The notes under the pieces are model-generated. The model was not told the DNA's origin and ran no database searches. It worked only from the letters and a program-made list of their open reading frames with translations. The position numbers and the translations under genes are program-made. DNA of 64,000 bases. Origin: Haloprofundus marisrubri. GTDB taxonomy: Archaea; Halobacteriota; Halobacteria; Halobacteriales; Haloferacaceae. This document shows positions 33,625 through 42,410 of this stretch, in pieces; the stretch's first letter is position 1; the number at the start of each line of letters is the position of its first letter. The stretch spans positions 312,001 to 376,000 of the forward strand of contig NZ_LOPU01000018.1 in the NCBI RefSeq assembly GCF_001469955.1, written 5' to 3'.

Positions 33625-34779
33625 CTACTCGTCACTGGCAGCGATAGAACGAATGTACTGGCCGACGTGGTCGTCCATCCGACGTTTGAACCCCGCACGG
33701 CGGGCGAGTCGGTCGAGTTCGCGTGCCGCCAAACTCCCGTACTGGACGGCCTTTTTGTCCGCGGCGGCGACGGCGTCGGGGAGTACGCCCTCGGCGGTCC
33801 GCCGCAGTGCAATCTTTCGCTCCTCGCCGTCGGTCAGCAGGTGTCCCGGGAGACGCAGTGCCGCCGAGACGACGTCGTCGTGCAACAGCGGCGCGACCGG
33901 TTCGACCCCCGCCGCCCGGAGCGTCAGTACGTCGCGTTCCAGTTGGTCGGGCAGTGTCGCAATCACTTCGCGCGTCGCCCCGCGGACCGTCTCGGCGTCG
34001 ACGCGGTGGTCGTCGGGGGCGTTCGCCACCTTCGCATATCCTCCAAAGAGTTCGTCCGCGCCCTGTCCGACGGCCAGTCGGTCGTAGCCGTCGGCGGCGA
34101 CGCGTTCGGCGACCAGATACAGCGGCAGCGCGATTTGGACGTCCATCGCGTTCGTCCGGCCCGTCGCCGCGACGATTTCGGGAACCGCCCGCGTCAGGTC
34201 GTCGTGGGTAAACTCGACGACGCGCAGGTCGTGCTCTCGGTTCATCGCCTCGGCGGCGTCGCGGGCCGCTTCGATGTCGTGCGACCCCTCGAACCCGGCG
34301 ACGTAACACGGTGCGTCGGGCATCCCCGAGGCGACGAGCGCCGAATCGACGCCCCCGGAGAACGCGACGGCGGTATCGGCGGCGTCGACGGCGCGGACAC
34401 GCTCTAACACCGCGTCTCGGACCGTCTTCAGCGCGGGTTCGTCGTCGTCGGCCGGCGGGTCTGAAAGCGTCCAGACGGGGTCAGTTCCGTCGTCGGTATC
34501 GAGGGTTTCTTCGGTCGTCTCACTTCCTTCGAGCCGTCGAACGTGGCCCGCCGGGAGCCGTCTGGGGTCGTCGAGGTCGTTCGGGTCGAAACTCCACGCA
34601 GTCGGGTCGTCTTCGGAGAAGTACGCCGGTTGTCGGCCGAGCACGTCCCGGACGAGAAGCGGCCCATCGTGAGAAGAACGCGACACGTCGAGACGCCCGG
34701 CGAACCCGGCGGTTCCGGGGAACGGGTCACGGTCGGCGAGGGCGGCGCGAACGCGTTCGGGAGTCGTGCCGCGAATCAC
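33625..34779 (-). CDS. Asparagine-synthase-like protein with degenerate glutaminase domain
   Basis: A protein of 384 residues starting at a GTG (34779) that overlaps the PHP gene stop (GTGA). The C-terminal ATP-pyrophosphatase domain is intact: PP-loop VAFSGGVDSALVASG (about residues 137-151), VGQGADELFGGY and KKAVQYGSL. The N-terminal part keeps a remnant of the class II glutaminase fold (LLVRDVLGRQPAYFSEDD, LPAGHV) but lacks the N-terminal catalytic cysteine. It would therefore need free ammonia or another nucleophile. It could be an asparagine synthetase variant or an adenylating ligase for another substrate. Confidence 0.8.
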   Translation of the reverse strand: MIRGTTPERVRAALADRDPFPGTAGFAGRLDVSRSSHDGPLLVRDVLGRQPAYFSEDDPTAWSFDPNDLDDPRRLPAGHVRRLEGSETTEETLDTDDGTDPVWTLSDPPADDDEPALKTVRDAVLERVRAVDAADTAVAFSGGVDSALVASGMPDAPCYVAGFEGSHDIEAARDAAEAMNREHDLRVVEFTHDDLTRAVPEIVAATGRTNAMDVQIALPLYLVAERVAADGYDRLAVGQGADELFGGYAKVANAPDDHRVDAETVRGATREVIATLPDQLERDVLTLRAAGVEPVAPLLHDDVVSAALRLPGHLLTDGEERKIALRRTAEGVLPDAVAAADKKAVQYGSLAARELDRLARRAGFKRRMDDHVGQYIRSIAASDE

Positions 34780-35459
34780 AGGAAGTCGGTGACTGCGTGT
34801 TTCATTCGTCGCTTCGCGCCGCCGGCGGCCTGTCGGAAACTGATGTGCCACGGGGTTCGGGTGCCGACGACGCCGGTTCGGCCCTCCGCGATGGCGTCGA
34901 GGATGGCGTCGGCGCGGCGCTCGTTCGTGCCGACTTCGGTCACGGCTTGCCCGACCATCTCGCTGATGTGGGCGTCGCTGCCGGCGGTCATCGGGAGGTC
35001 GTTAGCGAGTGCGAACTTCTCGGCTTTCCGGTTGGCGAGGCCGGTCAACAGTCGGGAGTTGTACACTTCGATGGCGTCGGCACGCGCAAGCTGTTCGCGG
35101 GTGATGTGCGGGGCGACGCCGTGGCGCGATTTCTGGAACGGATGGGGAACGACCGCGAGGCCGTCTTGCTCCCAGATTCGGTCGAGCGTCTCGTCGTAGG
35201 AGAGACCGGCGGGAATCGCTTCGTCGATGTCGAACGCGAGAATATGTCCTGCGGAACTCGTTATCTCCATGCCGACGATGCCGACGAGGCCGTAGTCGGC
35301 GGCGCGTTCGGCCGCCTCGATACTGGCGTCTATCTCGTCGTGGTCGGTGACCGCCAGCGCGTCGAGGTCGACGGCCGCGGCTTGTTCGAGCAGTAACTCT
35401 ACGGGGTCGCGGCCGTCGTACGACAGCGCGGAGTGCGCGTGCAGTTCGACCGATAACAC
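34776..35459 (-). CDS. PHP-domain metal-dependent phosphoesterase
   Basis: A 227-residue PHP protein related to the phosphoesterase module of DNA polymerase III and histidinol phosphatase. Metal ligands are seen in order: ELHAHSALS (HxH, residues 7-9), VTDHDEID, GMEITSSAGHILAF, VVPHPFQ and AGSDAH. The substrate is unknown; family members act on nucleoside phosphates or phosphosugars. It is translationally coupled to the asparagine-synthase-like gene by a GTGA overlap, which suggests a shared pathway. Confidence 0.85.
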   Translation of the reverse strand: MLSVELHAHSALSYDGRDPVELLLEQAAAVDLDALAVTDHDEIDASIEAAERAADYGLVGIVGMEITSSAGHILAFDIDEAIPAGLSYDETLDRIWEQDGLAVVPHPFQKSRHGVAPHITREQLARADAIEVYNSRLLTGLANRKAEKFALANDLPMTAGSDAHISEMVGQAVTEVGTNERRADAILDAIAEGRTGVVGTRTPWHISFRQAAGGAKRRMKHAVTDFL

Positions 35460-35478
35460 GAAGAGCCTTTGGAAGGGT

Positions 35479-35492
35479 GTCTAAAAAAACTC
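35479..35492 (-). terminator. Oligo-T terminator after the small membrane protein gene
   Basis: Seven consecutive T on the minus strand (35489-35483) directly follow the stop of the gene at 35507. This is a typical archaeal oligo-T transcription stop, and it also separates that gene from the PHP operon. Confidence 0.4.
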
Positions 35493-35506
35493 GCCGGTCC
35501 CGACCG

Positions 35507-35716
35507 CTACCTGCTGCGGAGCATGCTCGGACCGATGATGAGCATCGTGAACAACACGGCGAGGATGACGCCCAGACCGTAGAGCACCGTGAACTCGGTG
35601 ATATGGCCCTCCGCAATCATCGTGAGGAACTCCGAGTCCGGGTAGAACAGTATGATGGCGATGCCTGCAAGCCCGATGAGGATGCCGATTCCTCCCCAAA
35701 GGCGTGATTCGTCCAT
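35507..35716 (-). CDS. Small two-helix membrane protein, unknown function
   Basis: A 69-residue protein with helices at about residues 7-25 (LWGGIGILIGLAGIAIILFY) and 42-64 (FTVLYGLGVILAVLFTMLII). The spacer (PDSEFLTMIAEGHITE) is acidic. It is conserved in style with many haloarchaeal small membrane proteins but has no assigned function. It is divergent from purL. Confidence 0.6.
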   Translation of the reverse strand: MDESRLWGGIGILIGLAGIAIILFYPDSEFLTMIAEGHITEFTVLYGLGVILAVLFTMLIIGPSMLRSR

Positions 35717-35882
35717 TAGTCGCCGATGTGACCACGTGCAATCATAGAACTACCGGAATCTCACGCCAGAGTGCGGAATCAATCCCGTTGACTCGGACCC
35801 ACCGCGTTCGTTCTCTCTCGCCGATAGACACGTACGTGCACATGAAAAGGGATTTATCGACGCTTTCTGAACAGGGAAGTGA

Positions 35883-37991
35883 ATGAGCCTCTCCGACGCC
35901 GACCACGAACTCGTCGTCGCCGAACTCGGCCGCGAACCCACGACCGCCGAGGCGGCGCTGTTCGAGAACCTCTGGAGCGAGCACTGTGCGTACCGTTCGT
36001 CCCGACCGCTGCTGTCGGCGTTCGACAGCGAAAGTCCAGATGTCGTAGTCGGTCCCGGTGACGACGCCGCCGTCGTCGCCGTCTCCGACGACACTTACGT
36101 CACCCTCGGCATCGAGAGCCACAACCACCCCTCCTACGTCGACCCCTACGACGGCGCGGCGACGGGCGTCGGCGGTATCGTCCGCGACACGCTCTCGATG
36201 GGGGCCTACCCCATCGCGCTCGCCGACTCGCTGTACTTCGGCGACTTTTCGGAAGAACACTCCCGGTATCTCTTCGAGGGTGTCGTCGAAGGTATCGCCG
36301 ACTACGGCAACGCCATCGGCGTTCCGACAGTGACGGGAAGCGTCGACTTCCACTCCGACTACGAGGGGAATCCGCTGGTGAACGTCGCCTGCGTCGGCCT
36401 TCTTCCGGCCGAGCGCCTCGTCACCGCCGAAGCCCAGAACGCAGAAAACAAACTCGTCCTCGTCGGCAACGGCACCGGCCGCGACGGCCTCGGCGGCGCG
36501 TCGTTCGCCAGCGAGGACCTCGCCGAAGACGCCGAAACCGAAGACCGCCCCGCGGTGCAGGTCGGCGACCCCTACACGGAAAAACTGCTCATCGAGGCCA
36601 ACGAGGACCTCGTCGACGCCGGTCTCGTCCAGTCGGCGCGCGACCTCGGCGCGGCAGGCCTCGGCGGCGCGTCCTCCGAACTCGTCGCCAAGGGTGGCTT
36701 CGGCGCGGAAATCGACCTCGACGCGGTCCACCAGCGCGAACCGAACATGAACGCGATGGAGATTCTCTTGGCCGAATCCCAAGAGCGGATGTGCTACGAG
36801 GTCCGCCCCGAGGACGTCGAAGCGGTCGAAGAAATCGCCGAGAAGTACGACCTCGGCTGTTCGGTCATCGGTGAGGTCGCCGAGGGCAACTACGTCTGCA
36901 CCTTCGACGGCGAGGTCGCCGTTGACGTACCCGCCGAGTATCTGGCAGACGGCGCGCCGATGAACGACCTCGACGCCGTCGACCCTGACCAACCCGAACG
37001 CGACCTCCCGCGAGTCGACCTCTCCGAGGCGTTTGAGGCTGTAGTCGGCAGTCCGACGACGGCGAGCAAGCGCTGGGTGTACCGCCAGTACGACCACGAA
37101 GTCGGCCTTCGGACGGCAGTGAAACCCGGCGACGACGCCGCGGTGATGGCGATTCGAGAAGCCGAGAAAGGGCTGGCGTTCTCCTCGGGGGCGAACCCCA
37201 AGTGGACGAGCGCCGCGCCGTACGACGGCGCGCGGGCCGTCGCGTTGGAAAACGCCATCAACCTCGCTGCGAAGGGGGCGACACCGCTTGCCGCCGTCGA
37301 CTGTCTCAACGGCGGCAACCCCGAGAAACCCGAGGTGTACGGCGGCTTCAAAGGCATCGTCGACGGCCTCGCCGACATGTGCCGCGACCTCTCGACGCCC
37401 GTCGTCGGTGGCAACGTCTCGCTGTACAACGACTCCGTGACGGGGCCGATTCCGCCGACGCCGACGCTCGCCGTCGTCGGGACGAAAGACGGCTACGACG
37501 CGCCGCCCGCAGCGTTCTCGGGTGAGGGAACGCTCCTGTTGGTCGGTACCGGCGGCGGCGCACTCGGCGGCTCCGAATACCTCGCACACGCCGGCGGGTC
37601 GGACAAGTTCCCCGAACTCCCGAAGAACCCGGCGGAGGTCGTCGCCGAACTCGCCGCCGTCGCCAACGACGAGACGACGCTCGCCGTCCACGACGTGAGC
37701 CACGGCGGTCTGGCCGTCTCGCTGGCGGAGATGGTCACCGAGAACGCGGGTGCCGACGTCACCGTCGACGGCGCACTTTCGCTGTTCGACGAGACGCCCG
37801 GCCGCGCCGTCGTCGAGACGACCGACCCCGAACGCGTCCGCGAGACGTTCGACGGCGCTGCACCCGTGCTCGAACTCGGCGAGGCGACCGACGACGGCAC
37901 CCTGTCTCTCTCCGTCGGTGAAGAACAACTCGTCTACACTGCCGAGGAGATTCGCGTGATGCGCGACGTCATCGCCCGCGAGTTGGACTGA
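35883..37991 (+). CDS. purL: Phosphoribosylformylglycinamidine synthase subunit PurL
   Basis: A 702-residue small-type PurL, the ATP-dependent synthetase part of FGAM synthase in de novo purine synthesis. It works with separate PurQ and PurS, not in the window. Family motifs are [15 protein letters not shown] (about residues 30-44), [20 protein letters not shown] and [15 protein letters not shown] in the first half, and [17 protein letters not shown] in the C-terminal half. The duplicated AIRS-like architecture and length are typical. It stands alone. Confidence 0.95.
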   Translation: MSLSDADHELVVAELGREPTTAEAALFENLWSEHCAYRSSRPLLSAFDSESPDVVVGPGDDAAVVAVSDDTYVTLGIESHNHPSYVDPYDGAATGVGGIVRDTLSMGAYPIALADSLYFGDFSEEHSRYLFEGVVEGIADYGNAIGVPTVTGSVDFHSDYEGNPLVNVACVGLLPAERLVTAEAQNAENKLVLVGNGTGRDGLGGASFASEDLAEDAETEDRPAVQVGDPYTEKLLIEANEDLVDAGLVQSARDLGAAGLGGASSELVAKGGFGAEIDLDAVHQREPNMNAMEILLAESQERMCYEVRPEDVEAVEEIAEKYDLGCSVIGEVAEGNYVCTFDGEVAVDVPAEYLADGAPMNDLDAVDPDQPERDLPRVDLSEAFEAVVGSPTTASKRWVYRQYDHEVGLRTAVKPGDDAAVMAIREAEKGLAFSSGANPKWTSAAPYDGARAVALENAINLAAKGATPLAAVDCLNGGNPEKPEVYGGFKGIVDGLADMCRDLSTPVVGGNVSLYNDSVTGPIPPTPTLAVVGTKDGYDAPPAAFSGEGTLLLVGTGGGALGGSEYLAHAGGSDKFPELPKNPAEVVAELAAVANDETTLAVHDVSHGGLAVSLAEMVTENAGADVTVDGALSLFDETPGRAVVETTDPERVRETFDGAAPVLELGEATDDGTLSLSVGEEQLVYTAEEIRVMRDVIARELD

Positions 37992-38030
37992 CGCGGTCGT
38001 CACCGGCACTCGCTCGCCTCGGCCCTCCAA

Positions 38031-38046
38031 TTTAGGCAATCCTAAA
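38031..38046. promoter_or_regulatory. DtxR/IdeR-type operator palindrome, site F
   Basis: TTTAGGCAATCCTAAA, perfect arms, 48 bases upstream of the GT75-like gene ATG and paired with site G. Confidence 0.85.
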
Positions 38047-38059
38047 AATCGGCAGGCTT

Positions 38060-38075
38060 TTTAGGCTATCCTAAA
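38060..38075. promoter_or_regulatory. DtxR/IdeR-type operator palindrome, site G
   Basis: TTTAGGCTATCCTAAA, perfect arms, 29 bases centre-to-centre from site F and 18 bases before the ATG at 38094. It overlaps the expected TATA position. Confidence 0.85.
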
Positions 38076-38093
38076 AGGTACAGTACAACGACC

Positions 38094-39266
38094 ATGCGTG
38101 CCGACACCTGCGTCATCGTTCCGACGATACGAGAGTACGAGTGTATGCGAGCGTACTTCGAGAACGCCCGCGAACACGAGTTCGACCTCGACCGACTCCA
38201 CGTCGTCCTCGTCACCGAGGACTTCTGCGACACGGCGGCGATGCAAGCGATGCTCGACGAGGAGGGCGTCTCCGGCGAGGTGTTCGACGGCAGTCGACGC
38301 GAGGAGTGGTTCGAGGCGTACGGACTCTCGGAGTTCTCGCACCTGATTCCGGCCGCCAGCCACGCGCAGACCTCCTTCGGTCTCCTCTATCTGTGGGCAC
38401 ACGAGTTCGAGTACGGCGTCTTCATCGACGACGACACGCTCCCGCACTCGGAGGAGGATTTCTTCGGCCGTCACTTCGAGAATCTCGGCTACGAGGGCGA
38501 GATGGAGTGCGTCCGCTCCGACGAACAGTGGGTGAACGTTCTCTACCAGAACTTCGACGAACACGGACTCTACCCCCGCGGCTACCCGTACGCGGCGATG
38601 GACGAGACGGTCGAAACCGACAGCCGAGAAGTCGACGATGTGGTCGCCTCCCAAGGACTGTGGACGAACGTGCCGGACCTCGACGCCGTCCGCATCCTGA
38701 TGGACGGTGACCTCCGCGGGCAGGCACAGACCCGGACCTCTACCGAGGACTTCGACGGGGACTTCGTCGCCGACCGGGGCCAGTATCTCACCGTCTGTTC
38801 GATGAACCTCGCGTTCAAGCGCGAAGTCGTCCCGGCGTTCTACCAACTCCCGATGGACGACAACGAGTGGGAGGTCGGCCGCTTCGACGACATCTGGTCG
38901 GGCGTCTTCCTCAAACGCGCCGCCGACGTGCTCGACAAGGACATCGTCAACGGTCGGCCGCTCTGCGAACACAACAAGGCCCCGCGGCCGACGTTCGACG
39001 ACCTGAACAACGAAGTGCCGGGTCTGGAACTGAACGAGCATCTCTGGGAACTCGTCGACGACGTCGGCGGCGACTGCGAGACCTATGCAGGTGTGTTCGA
39101 GGCCATCGCCGACGAACTCGCCGAGGGCGACTGGGACGAGTACAACAACGGCGCGTTCTACACCTTCGTCGGCGAGCGGATGCGCGAGTGGTTGGACTGT
39201 CTGACGGCGTTGGAGTCCACCGATGGAAGTCTCCACGCGGAACCGCTCGCTGCGAGCGACGACTGA
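38094..39266 (+). CDS. Reversibly-glycosylated-polypeptide-like glycosyltransferase (GT75 family)
   Basis: A 390-residue soluble protein of the RGP/alpha-1,4-glucan-protein synthase family, whose plant members are UDP-arabinopyranose mutases. The N-terminus is CVIVPTIREYECMRAYFENA, and an acidic DxD-type site (GVFIDDDTLP, about residues 104-113) fits nucleotide-sugar binding. The central block NLAFKREVVPAFYQLP and ARFDDIWSG-like VGRFDDIWSGVF are family-typical. In this genome it is preceded by two perfect iron-type operators and followed by an Fe(III) transporter, so its expression is probably metal-regulated. The reaction in archaea is unproven. Confidence 0.78.
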   Translation: MRADTCVIVPTIREYECMRAYFENAREHEFDLDRLHVVLVTEDFCDTAAMQAMLDEEGVSGEVFDGSRREEWFEAYGLSEFSHLIPAASHAQTSFGLLYLWAHEFEYGVFIDDDTLPHSEEDFFGRHFENLGYEGEMECVRSDEQWVNVLYQNFDEHGLYPRGYPYAAMDETVETDSREVDDVVASQGLWTNVPDLDAVRILMDGDLRGQAQTRTSTEDFDGDFVADRGQYLTVCSMNLAFKREVVPAFYQLPMDDNEWEVGRFDDIWSGVFLKRAADVLDKDIVNGRPLCEHNKAPRPTFDDLNNEVPGLELNEHLWELVDDVGGDCETYAGVFEAIADELAEGDWDEYNNGAFYTFVGERMREWLDCLTALESTDGSLHAEPLAASDD

Positions 39267-39320
39267 CAACCAGCCATCGGCCATCGACCACCGACCGAGC
39301 GAATCGGTATCTCTATATGT

Positions 39321-39336
39321 TTTAGGACGGCCTAAA
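39321..39336. promoter_or_regulatory. DtxR/IdeR-type operator palindrome, site H
   Basis: TTTAGGACGGCCTAAA, perfect arms. It lies five bases upstream of the Fe(III)-binding protein ATG and directly after a TATA-like CTATATG (39313-39319). Confidence 0.87.
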
Positions 39337-39341
39337 AGTAT

Positions 39342-40505
39342 ATGGAGCGAAACGACACGCGACGCCTCAGTCGGCGTCGCCTCGTCGCAGCGGGCGTAAC
39401 GGCCGGTATCACTGGTCTCGCCGGTTGTAACGACATACTCGGCAGTGGAAGTGGTGGCGGCGGTACTGACAACAGTTCCCAGAGTATCGGCCAAATCGGG
39501 TCGGGGCGGTCACCGTTCGGCGACCGCTCTATCGAGGGTGGCACCTCGATGGCGGCGATGCCCGCGCTGTCGGGCGAACTCACGGTTTATTCGGGGCGCG
39601 GCGAGGCGCTCGTCGGCGAACTCGTCGGCTTCATCGACGACCTGTACGACGACTTCTCGGTGCAGGTTCGCTACGCGGGGTCGTCGGACCTCGTCAACCA
39701 GATTCTCACCGAGGGCGACGGCAGTCCCGCGGACGTGTTCTACTCCGTCAACGCTGGGTCGCTCGGGACGCTCGCCGAGGAGGGTCGAACGAGCGCGCTC
39801 CCCGACGACGTACTCGAACTCGTCCGCGACGAGTTCCAAGACCCCGACGGCCAGTGGACCGGCACCTCGGGCCGCGCCCGGACGATTCCGTACAACACCG
39901 ACCAGTGGTCCGAATCCGACATTCCGACAGACATCTCCGCGTTCCCCGACACCGAGCGGTTCGCAGACGAGGTCGGCTGGGCACCGACCTACGGGTCGTT
40001 TCAGGCGTTCGTCACCGCGATGCGCGTGCTGCGCGGCGACGAGGAGACCCGCCAGTGGCTACAGGGGATGTTGGACCTCGGCGTTCAGGAGTACAGCGAC
40101 GAGTTCCTCGTCTGTCAGGCCATCGCCGACGGCGAGATTTCGGTCGGCTTCGCCAACCACTACTACATCCAGCGCATCCTCGCGGGCCGCGGTCAGGAGA
40201 CGCCGTTGGCGACGGCATTCACGAACGGTGACGCGGGCAGCATCTTCAACGTTGCCGGCGCGTGTACGCTCAACACCTCCGACAAGCAGGAACTCGGTGC
40301 GAACTTCGTTCGCCACCTGCTGTCGGCGGAGGCGCAGGACTACTTCGCTCGTGAGACGTTCGAGTACCCGCTCGTCTCCGGTGTCGACCCCGTCGGCGAC
40401 CTCCCGCGTATCGACGAGTTAAACCCGCCGCAGGGGATAGACCTGACCGAACTGGCCGACCTCGAAGCCACCGTCGACCTCATGCGCGACGTCGGCGTGC
40501 TCTGA
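39342..40505 (+). CDS. Fe(III) ABC transporter substrate-binding lipoprotein (FbpA/FutA-like)
   Basis: A 387-residue Tat lipoprotein (RRLSRRRLVAAG, lipobox GLAGC) with a Ser/Gly linker. The binding domain opens ELTVYSGRGEALVGELV. Blocks GSPADVFYSVNAGSLGTLA and IPYNTDQW are typical of FbpA-type ferric-binding proteins. The tyrosine pair in FANHYYIQRILAG (about residues 266-278) matches the iron-ligand YY motif. It is the first gene of an operon with the permease and ATPase that follow, and site H covers its start. Confidence 0.92.
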   Translation: MERNDTRRLSRRRLVAAGVTAGITGLAGCNDILGSGSGGGGTDNSSQSIGQIGSGRSPFGDRSIEGGTSMAAMPALSGELTVYSGRGEALVGELVGFIDDLYDDFSVQVRYAGSSDLVNQILTEGDGSPADVFYSVNAGSLGTLAEEGRTSALPDDVLELVRDEFQDPDGQWTGTSGRARTIPYNTDQWSESDIPTDISAFPDTERFADEVGWAPTYGSFQAFVTAMRVLRGDEETRQWLQGMLDLGVQEYSDEFLVCQAIADGEISVGFANHYYIQRILAGRGQETPLATAFTNGDAGSIFNVAGACTLNTSDKQELGANFVRHLLSAEAQDYFARETFEYPLVSGVDPVGDLPRIDELNPPQGIDLTELADLEATVDLMRDVGVL

Positions 40506-40599
40506 GCGCGGCCGTTTGCGGACTCACCGACTCGTCGATTCGGTGATTCGCCAACTCGCCGATTCGCCGACCCGCCGCATCTACACACCGAACATACAG

Positions 40600-42252
40600 A
40601 TGGACGCCGAACACGCTCCCGGACCCGACGACACCGCCAGCGACGCCACGGAGTCGACTCAGTCGGTCGACTCCGCGGAGTCCCTCGCCGAGTCGACACC
40701 ACGGCTCGGTGTCTCGCTCGCGGCCGCGACGGTGGCCGCGCTCGTTCTTCTCCCCCTGATTTGGCTCGTCCGCCTCGCGTTCGACGTCGGCCTCTCGGAG
40801 GCGCTCGCGCTCTCGCTTCGCCCCCAGACGCTCGAAGTGTTCGCCAACAGCGCTGCCCTCGTCGTCGCCGTCACCGCGGCGTCGATTCTCGTCGGCGTCC
40901 CGCTGGCGTATCTCACGGTTCGGACCGACCTGCCGTTTCGACGCTTCTGGACCGTCGCCGTCTCGCTTCCGCTCGTCATCCCGAGTTACATCGGCGCGTT
41001 CGCGTTCGTGACGGCGTTTGGTCCGCAGGGGGCGCTGCAACGACTGCTCGAACCGCTCGGCGTCCAGTCGCTGCCGCGACTCTACGGCCTCGGCGGGGCG
41101 ACGCTCGTGCTCACGCTGTACACCTACCCGTACGTCTACATCACGACGCGCGCGGCGCTGAAATCGATGGACACGACGCTCGTCGAGGCGGCGCGGACGC
41201 TTCGACACACCCGCTGGGAAGCGTTCCGGCGCGTGACGCTTCCCCAGATTCGACCCGCCGTCGCGGCGGGGTCGCTGCTCGTTGCATTGTACACCCTCTC
41301 CGATTTCGGGACACCCGCTATCATGCGCTTCGACGCGTTTACTCGGGTTATCTTCGTGGAGTTCAACGCCTTCGGCCGCGACTTCGCGGCGCTGCTGTCG
41401 CTGCAACTCGTCGCCGTGACGCTTCTTATCCTCGCCGCCGAGTCGCGCATCCGCGGCGACGAACAGGTGTACGGCGGCGGCCGAGCGACCGACCGGGTTC
41501 GACTCGGCCGGTGGAAACTACCCGCACTCGGACTCTGTGGCAGTGTCGCGGGACTGGCGCTCGTCGTCCCGCTGGCGGTTCTCGGAACGTGGTTCTTCCG
41601 CGGCGCGAGCGACGTCGGCAGCGAGACGCTGGCGTTCGACATCTCGTACGTCCTCAACTCCGTCGGCGTCGCCGCCGCCACCGCCGCCGTCGCCGCCGTC
41701 TTCGCGTTCCCCGTCGCCTACATCGCCGCCCACCACAGAGGAAAAGTTGCGACGCTCACCGAACGCGCGACGTACGTCGGCTACGCGGTTCCGGGCGTCG
41801 TCATCGGGTTGGCGCTCGTCTATCTGGGCACATCCTACGCCCAACCCATCTACCAGACGCTGTATCTTCTGGTGTTCGCCTACGTCGTCCGCTTTCTCCC
41901 ACAGGCGGTCGGGTCGCTTCGGGCGTCGTTCCTCCGTGTCGACCCCAAGTTGCCGGAAGCGGCGCGAACGCTCGGCCGCACGCCGAGCGGCGCGTTCCGG
42001 AGCGTGACGCTGCCGCTGGTCGCGCCGGGACTGTTCGGCGGGATGGCGCTCGTCTTCCTGACGACGATGAAGGAACTGCCGGCGACGCTGTTTCTCGCAC
42101 CCACGGGGTTCGAGACGCTCGTCACGCGCGTCTGGTCGGCGTACAGTCAGGGCTACTTCGGCCGTGCGGCCGTCCCGGCGCTCATCCTCTTGGCCGTCTC
42201 CGGCCTCTCGATGCTCGTCATCGTCTCACAGGAGGGTTACGACGTCAAATGA
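40600..42252 (+). CDS. Fe(III) ABC transporter permease (FbpB-like)
   Basis: A permease of about 550 residues with two fused MetI-type (BPD_transp_1) modules and roughly 12 membrane helices. Both EAA loops are seen: EAARTLRHTRWEAFRRVTLP (about residue 190) and EAARTLGRTPSGAFRSVTLP (about 450). The fused arrangement is typical of FbpB/ThiP-class importers of ferric ion. I start at ATG 40600 (MDAEHAPGPDD). A TTG at 40516 would add 28 basic residues. Its stop overlaps a small downstream ORF by ATGA. Confidence 0.9.
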   Translation: MDAEHAPGPDDTASDATESTQSVDSAESLAESTPRLGVSLAAATVAALVLLPLIWLVRLAFDVGLSEALALSLRPQTLEVFANSAALVVAVTAASILVGVPLAYLTVRTDLPFRRFWTVAVSLPLVIPSYIGAFAFVTAFGPQGALQRLLEPLGVQSLPRLYGLGGATLVLTLYTYPYVYITTRAALKSMDTTLVEAARTLRHTRWEAFRRVTLPQIRPAVAAGSLLVALYTLSDFGTPAIMRFDAFTRVIFVEFNAFGRDFAALLSLQLVAVTLLILAAESRIRGDEQVYGGGRATDRVRLGRWKLPALGLCGSVAGLALVVPLAVLGTWFFRGASDVGSETLAFDISYVLNSVGVAAATAAVAAVFAFPVAYIAAHHRGKVATLTERATYVGYAVPGVVIGLALVYLGTSYAQPIYQTLYLLVFAYVVRFLPQAVGSLRASFLRVDPKLPEAARTLGRTPSGAFRSVTLPLVAPGLFGGMALVFLTTMKELPATLFLAPTGFETLVTRVWSAYSQGYFGRAAVPALILLAVSGLSMLVIVSQEGYDVK

Positions 42253-42410
42253 TACACCTCTCGACTACGGTAGAACCGACAGATACGACAGTAACGACCC
42301 ATACAACGATGATACGAACGACGAGCGGAGCCCCGCGAACGACGAGCGACGACGTGACGACGGCGATTCGGCGACAGCGACTCGCGGTTAACGGCGGTGA
42401 ACGACGATGA
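42249..42410 (+). CDS. Small Thr-rich ORF coupled between permease and ATPase
   Basis: A 53-codon frame starting at ATG 42249 inside the permease stop (ATGA). It ends at TGA 42408-42410, which overlaps the ATPase ATG at 42407 (ATGA again). The predicted peptide begins MIHLSTTVEPTDTTVTTHTT and ends in RLAVNGGERR; about a quarter of it is threonine. There is no membrane segment. It may be a real small protein or simply a translated spacer that keeps ribosomes coupled between the two transporter genes. No family was recognised. Confidence 0.5.
   Translation: MIHLSTTVEPTDTTVTTHTTMIRTTSGAPRTTSDDVTTAIRRQRLAVNGGERR

Noticed and set aside
35742-38039. A 765-codon open frame on the minus strand
   Set aside because: It is antisense to purL, which is unmistakable. 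The frame persists because of high-GC codon bias.
40520-40585. Repeat element upstream of the Fe(III) permease
   Set aside because: The GATTCGCC/GACTCGCC iterations are short, imperfect and low-complexity. They do not support a defined regulatory or mobile element.
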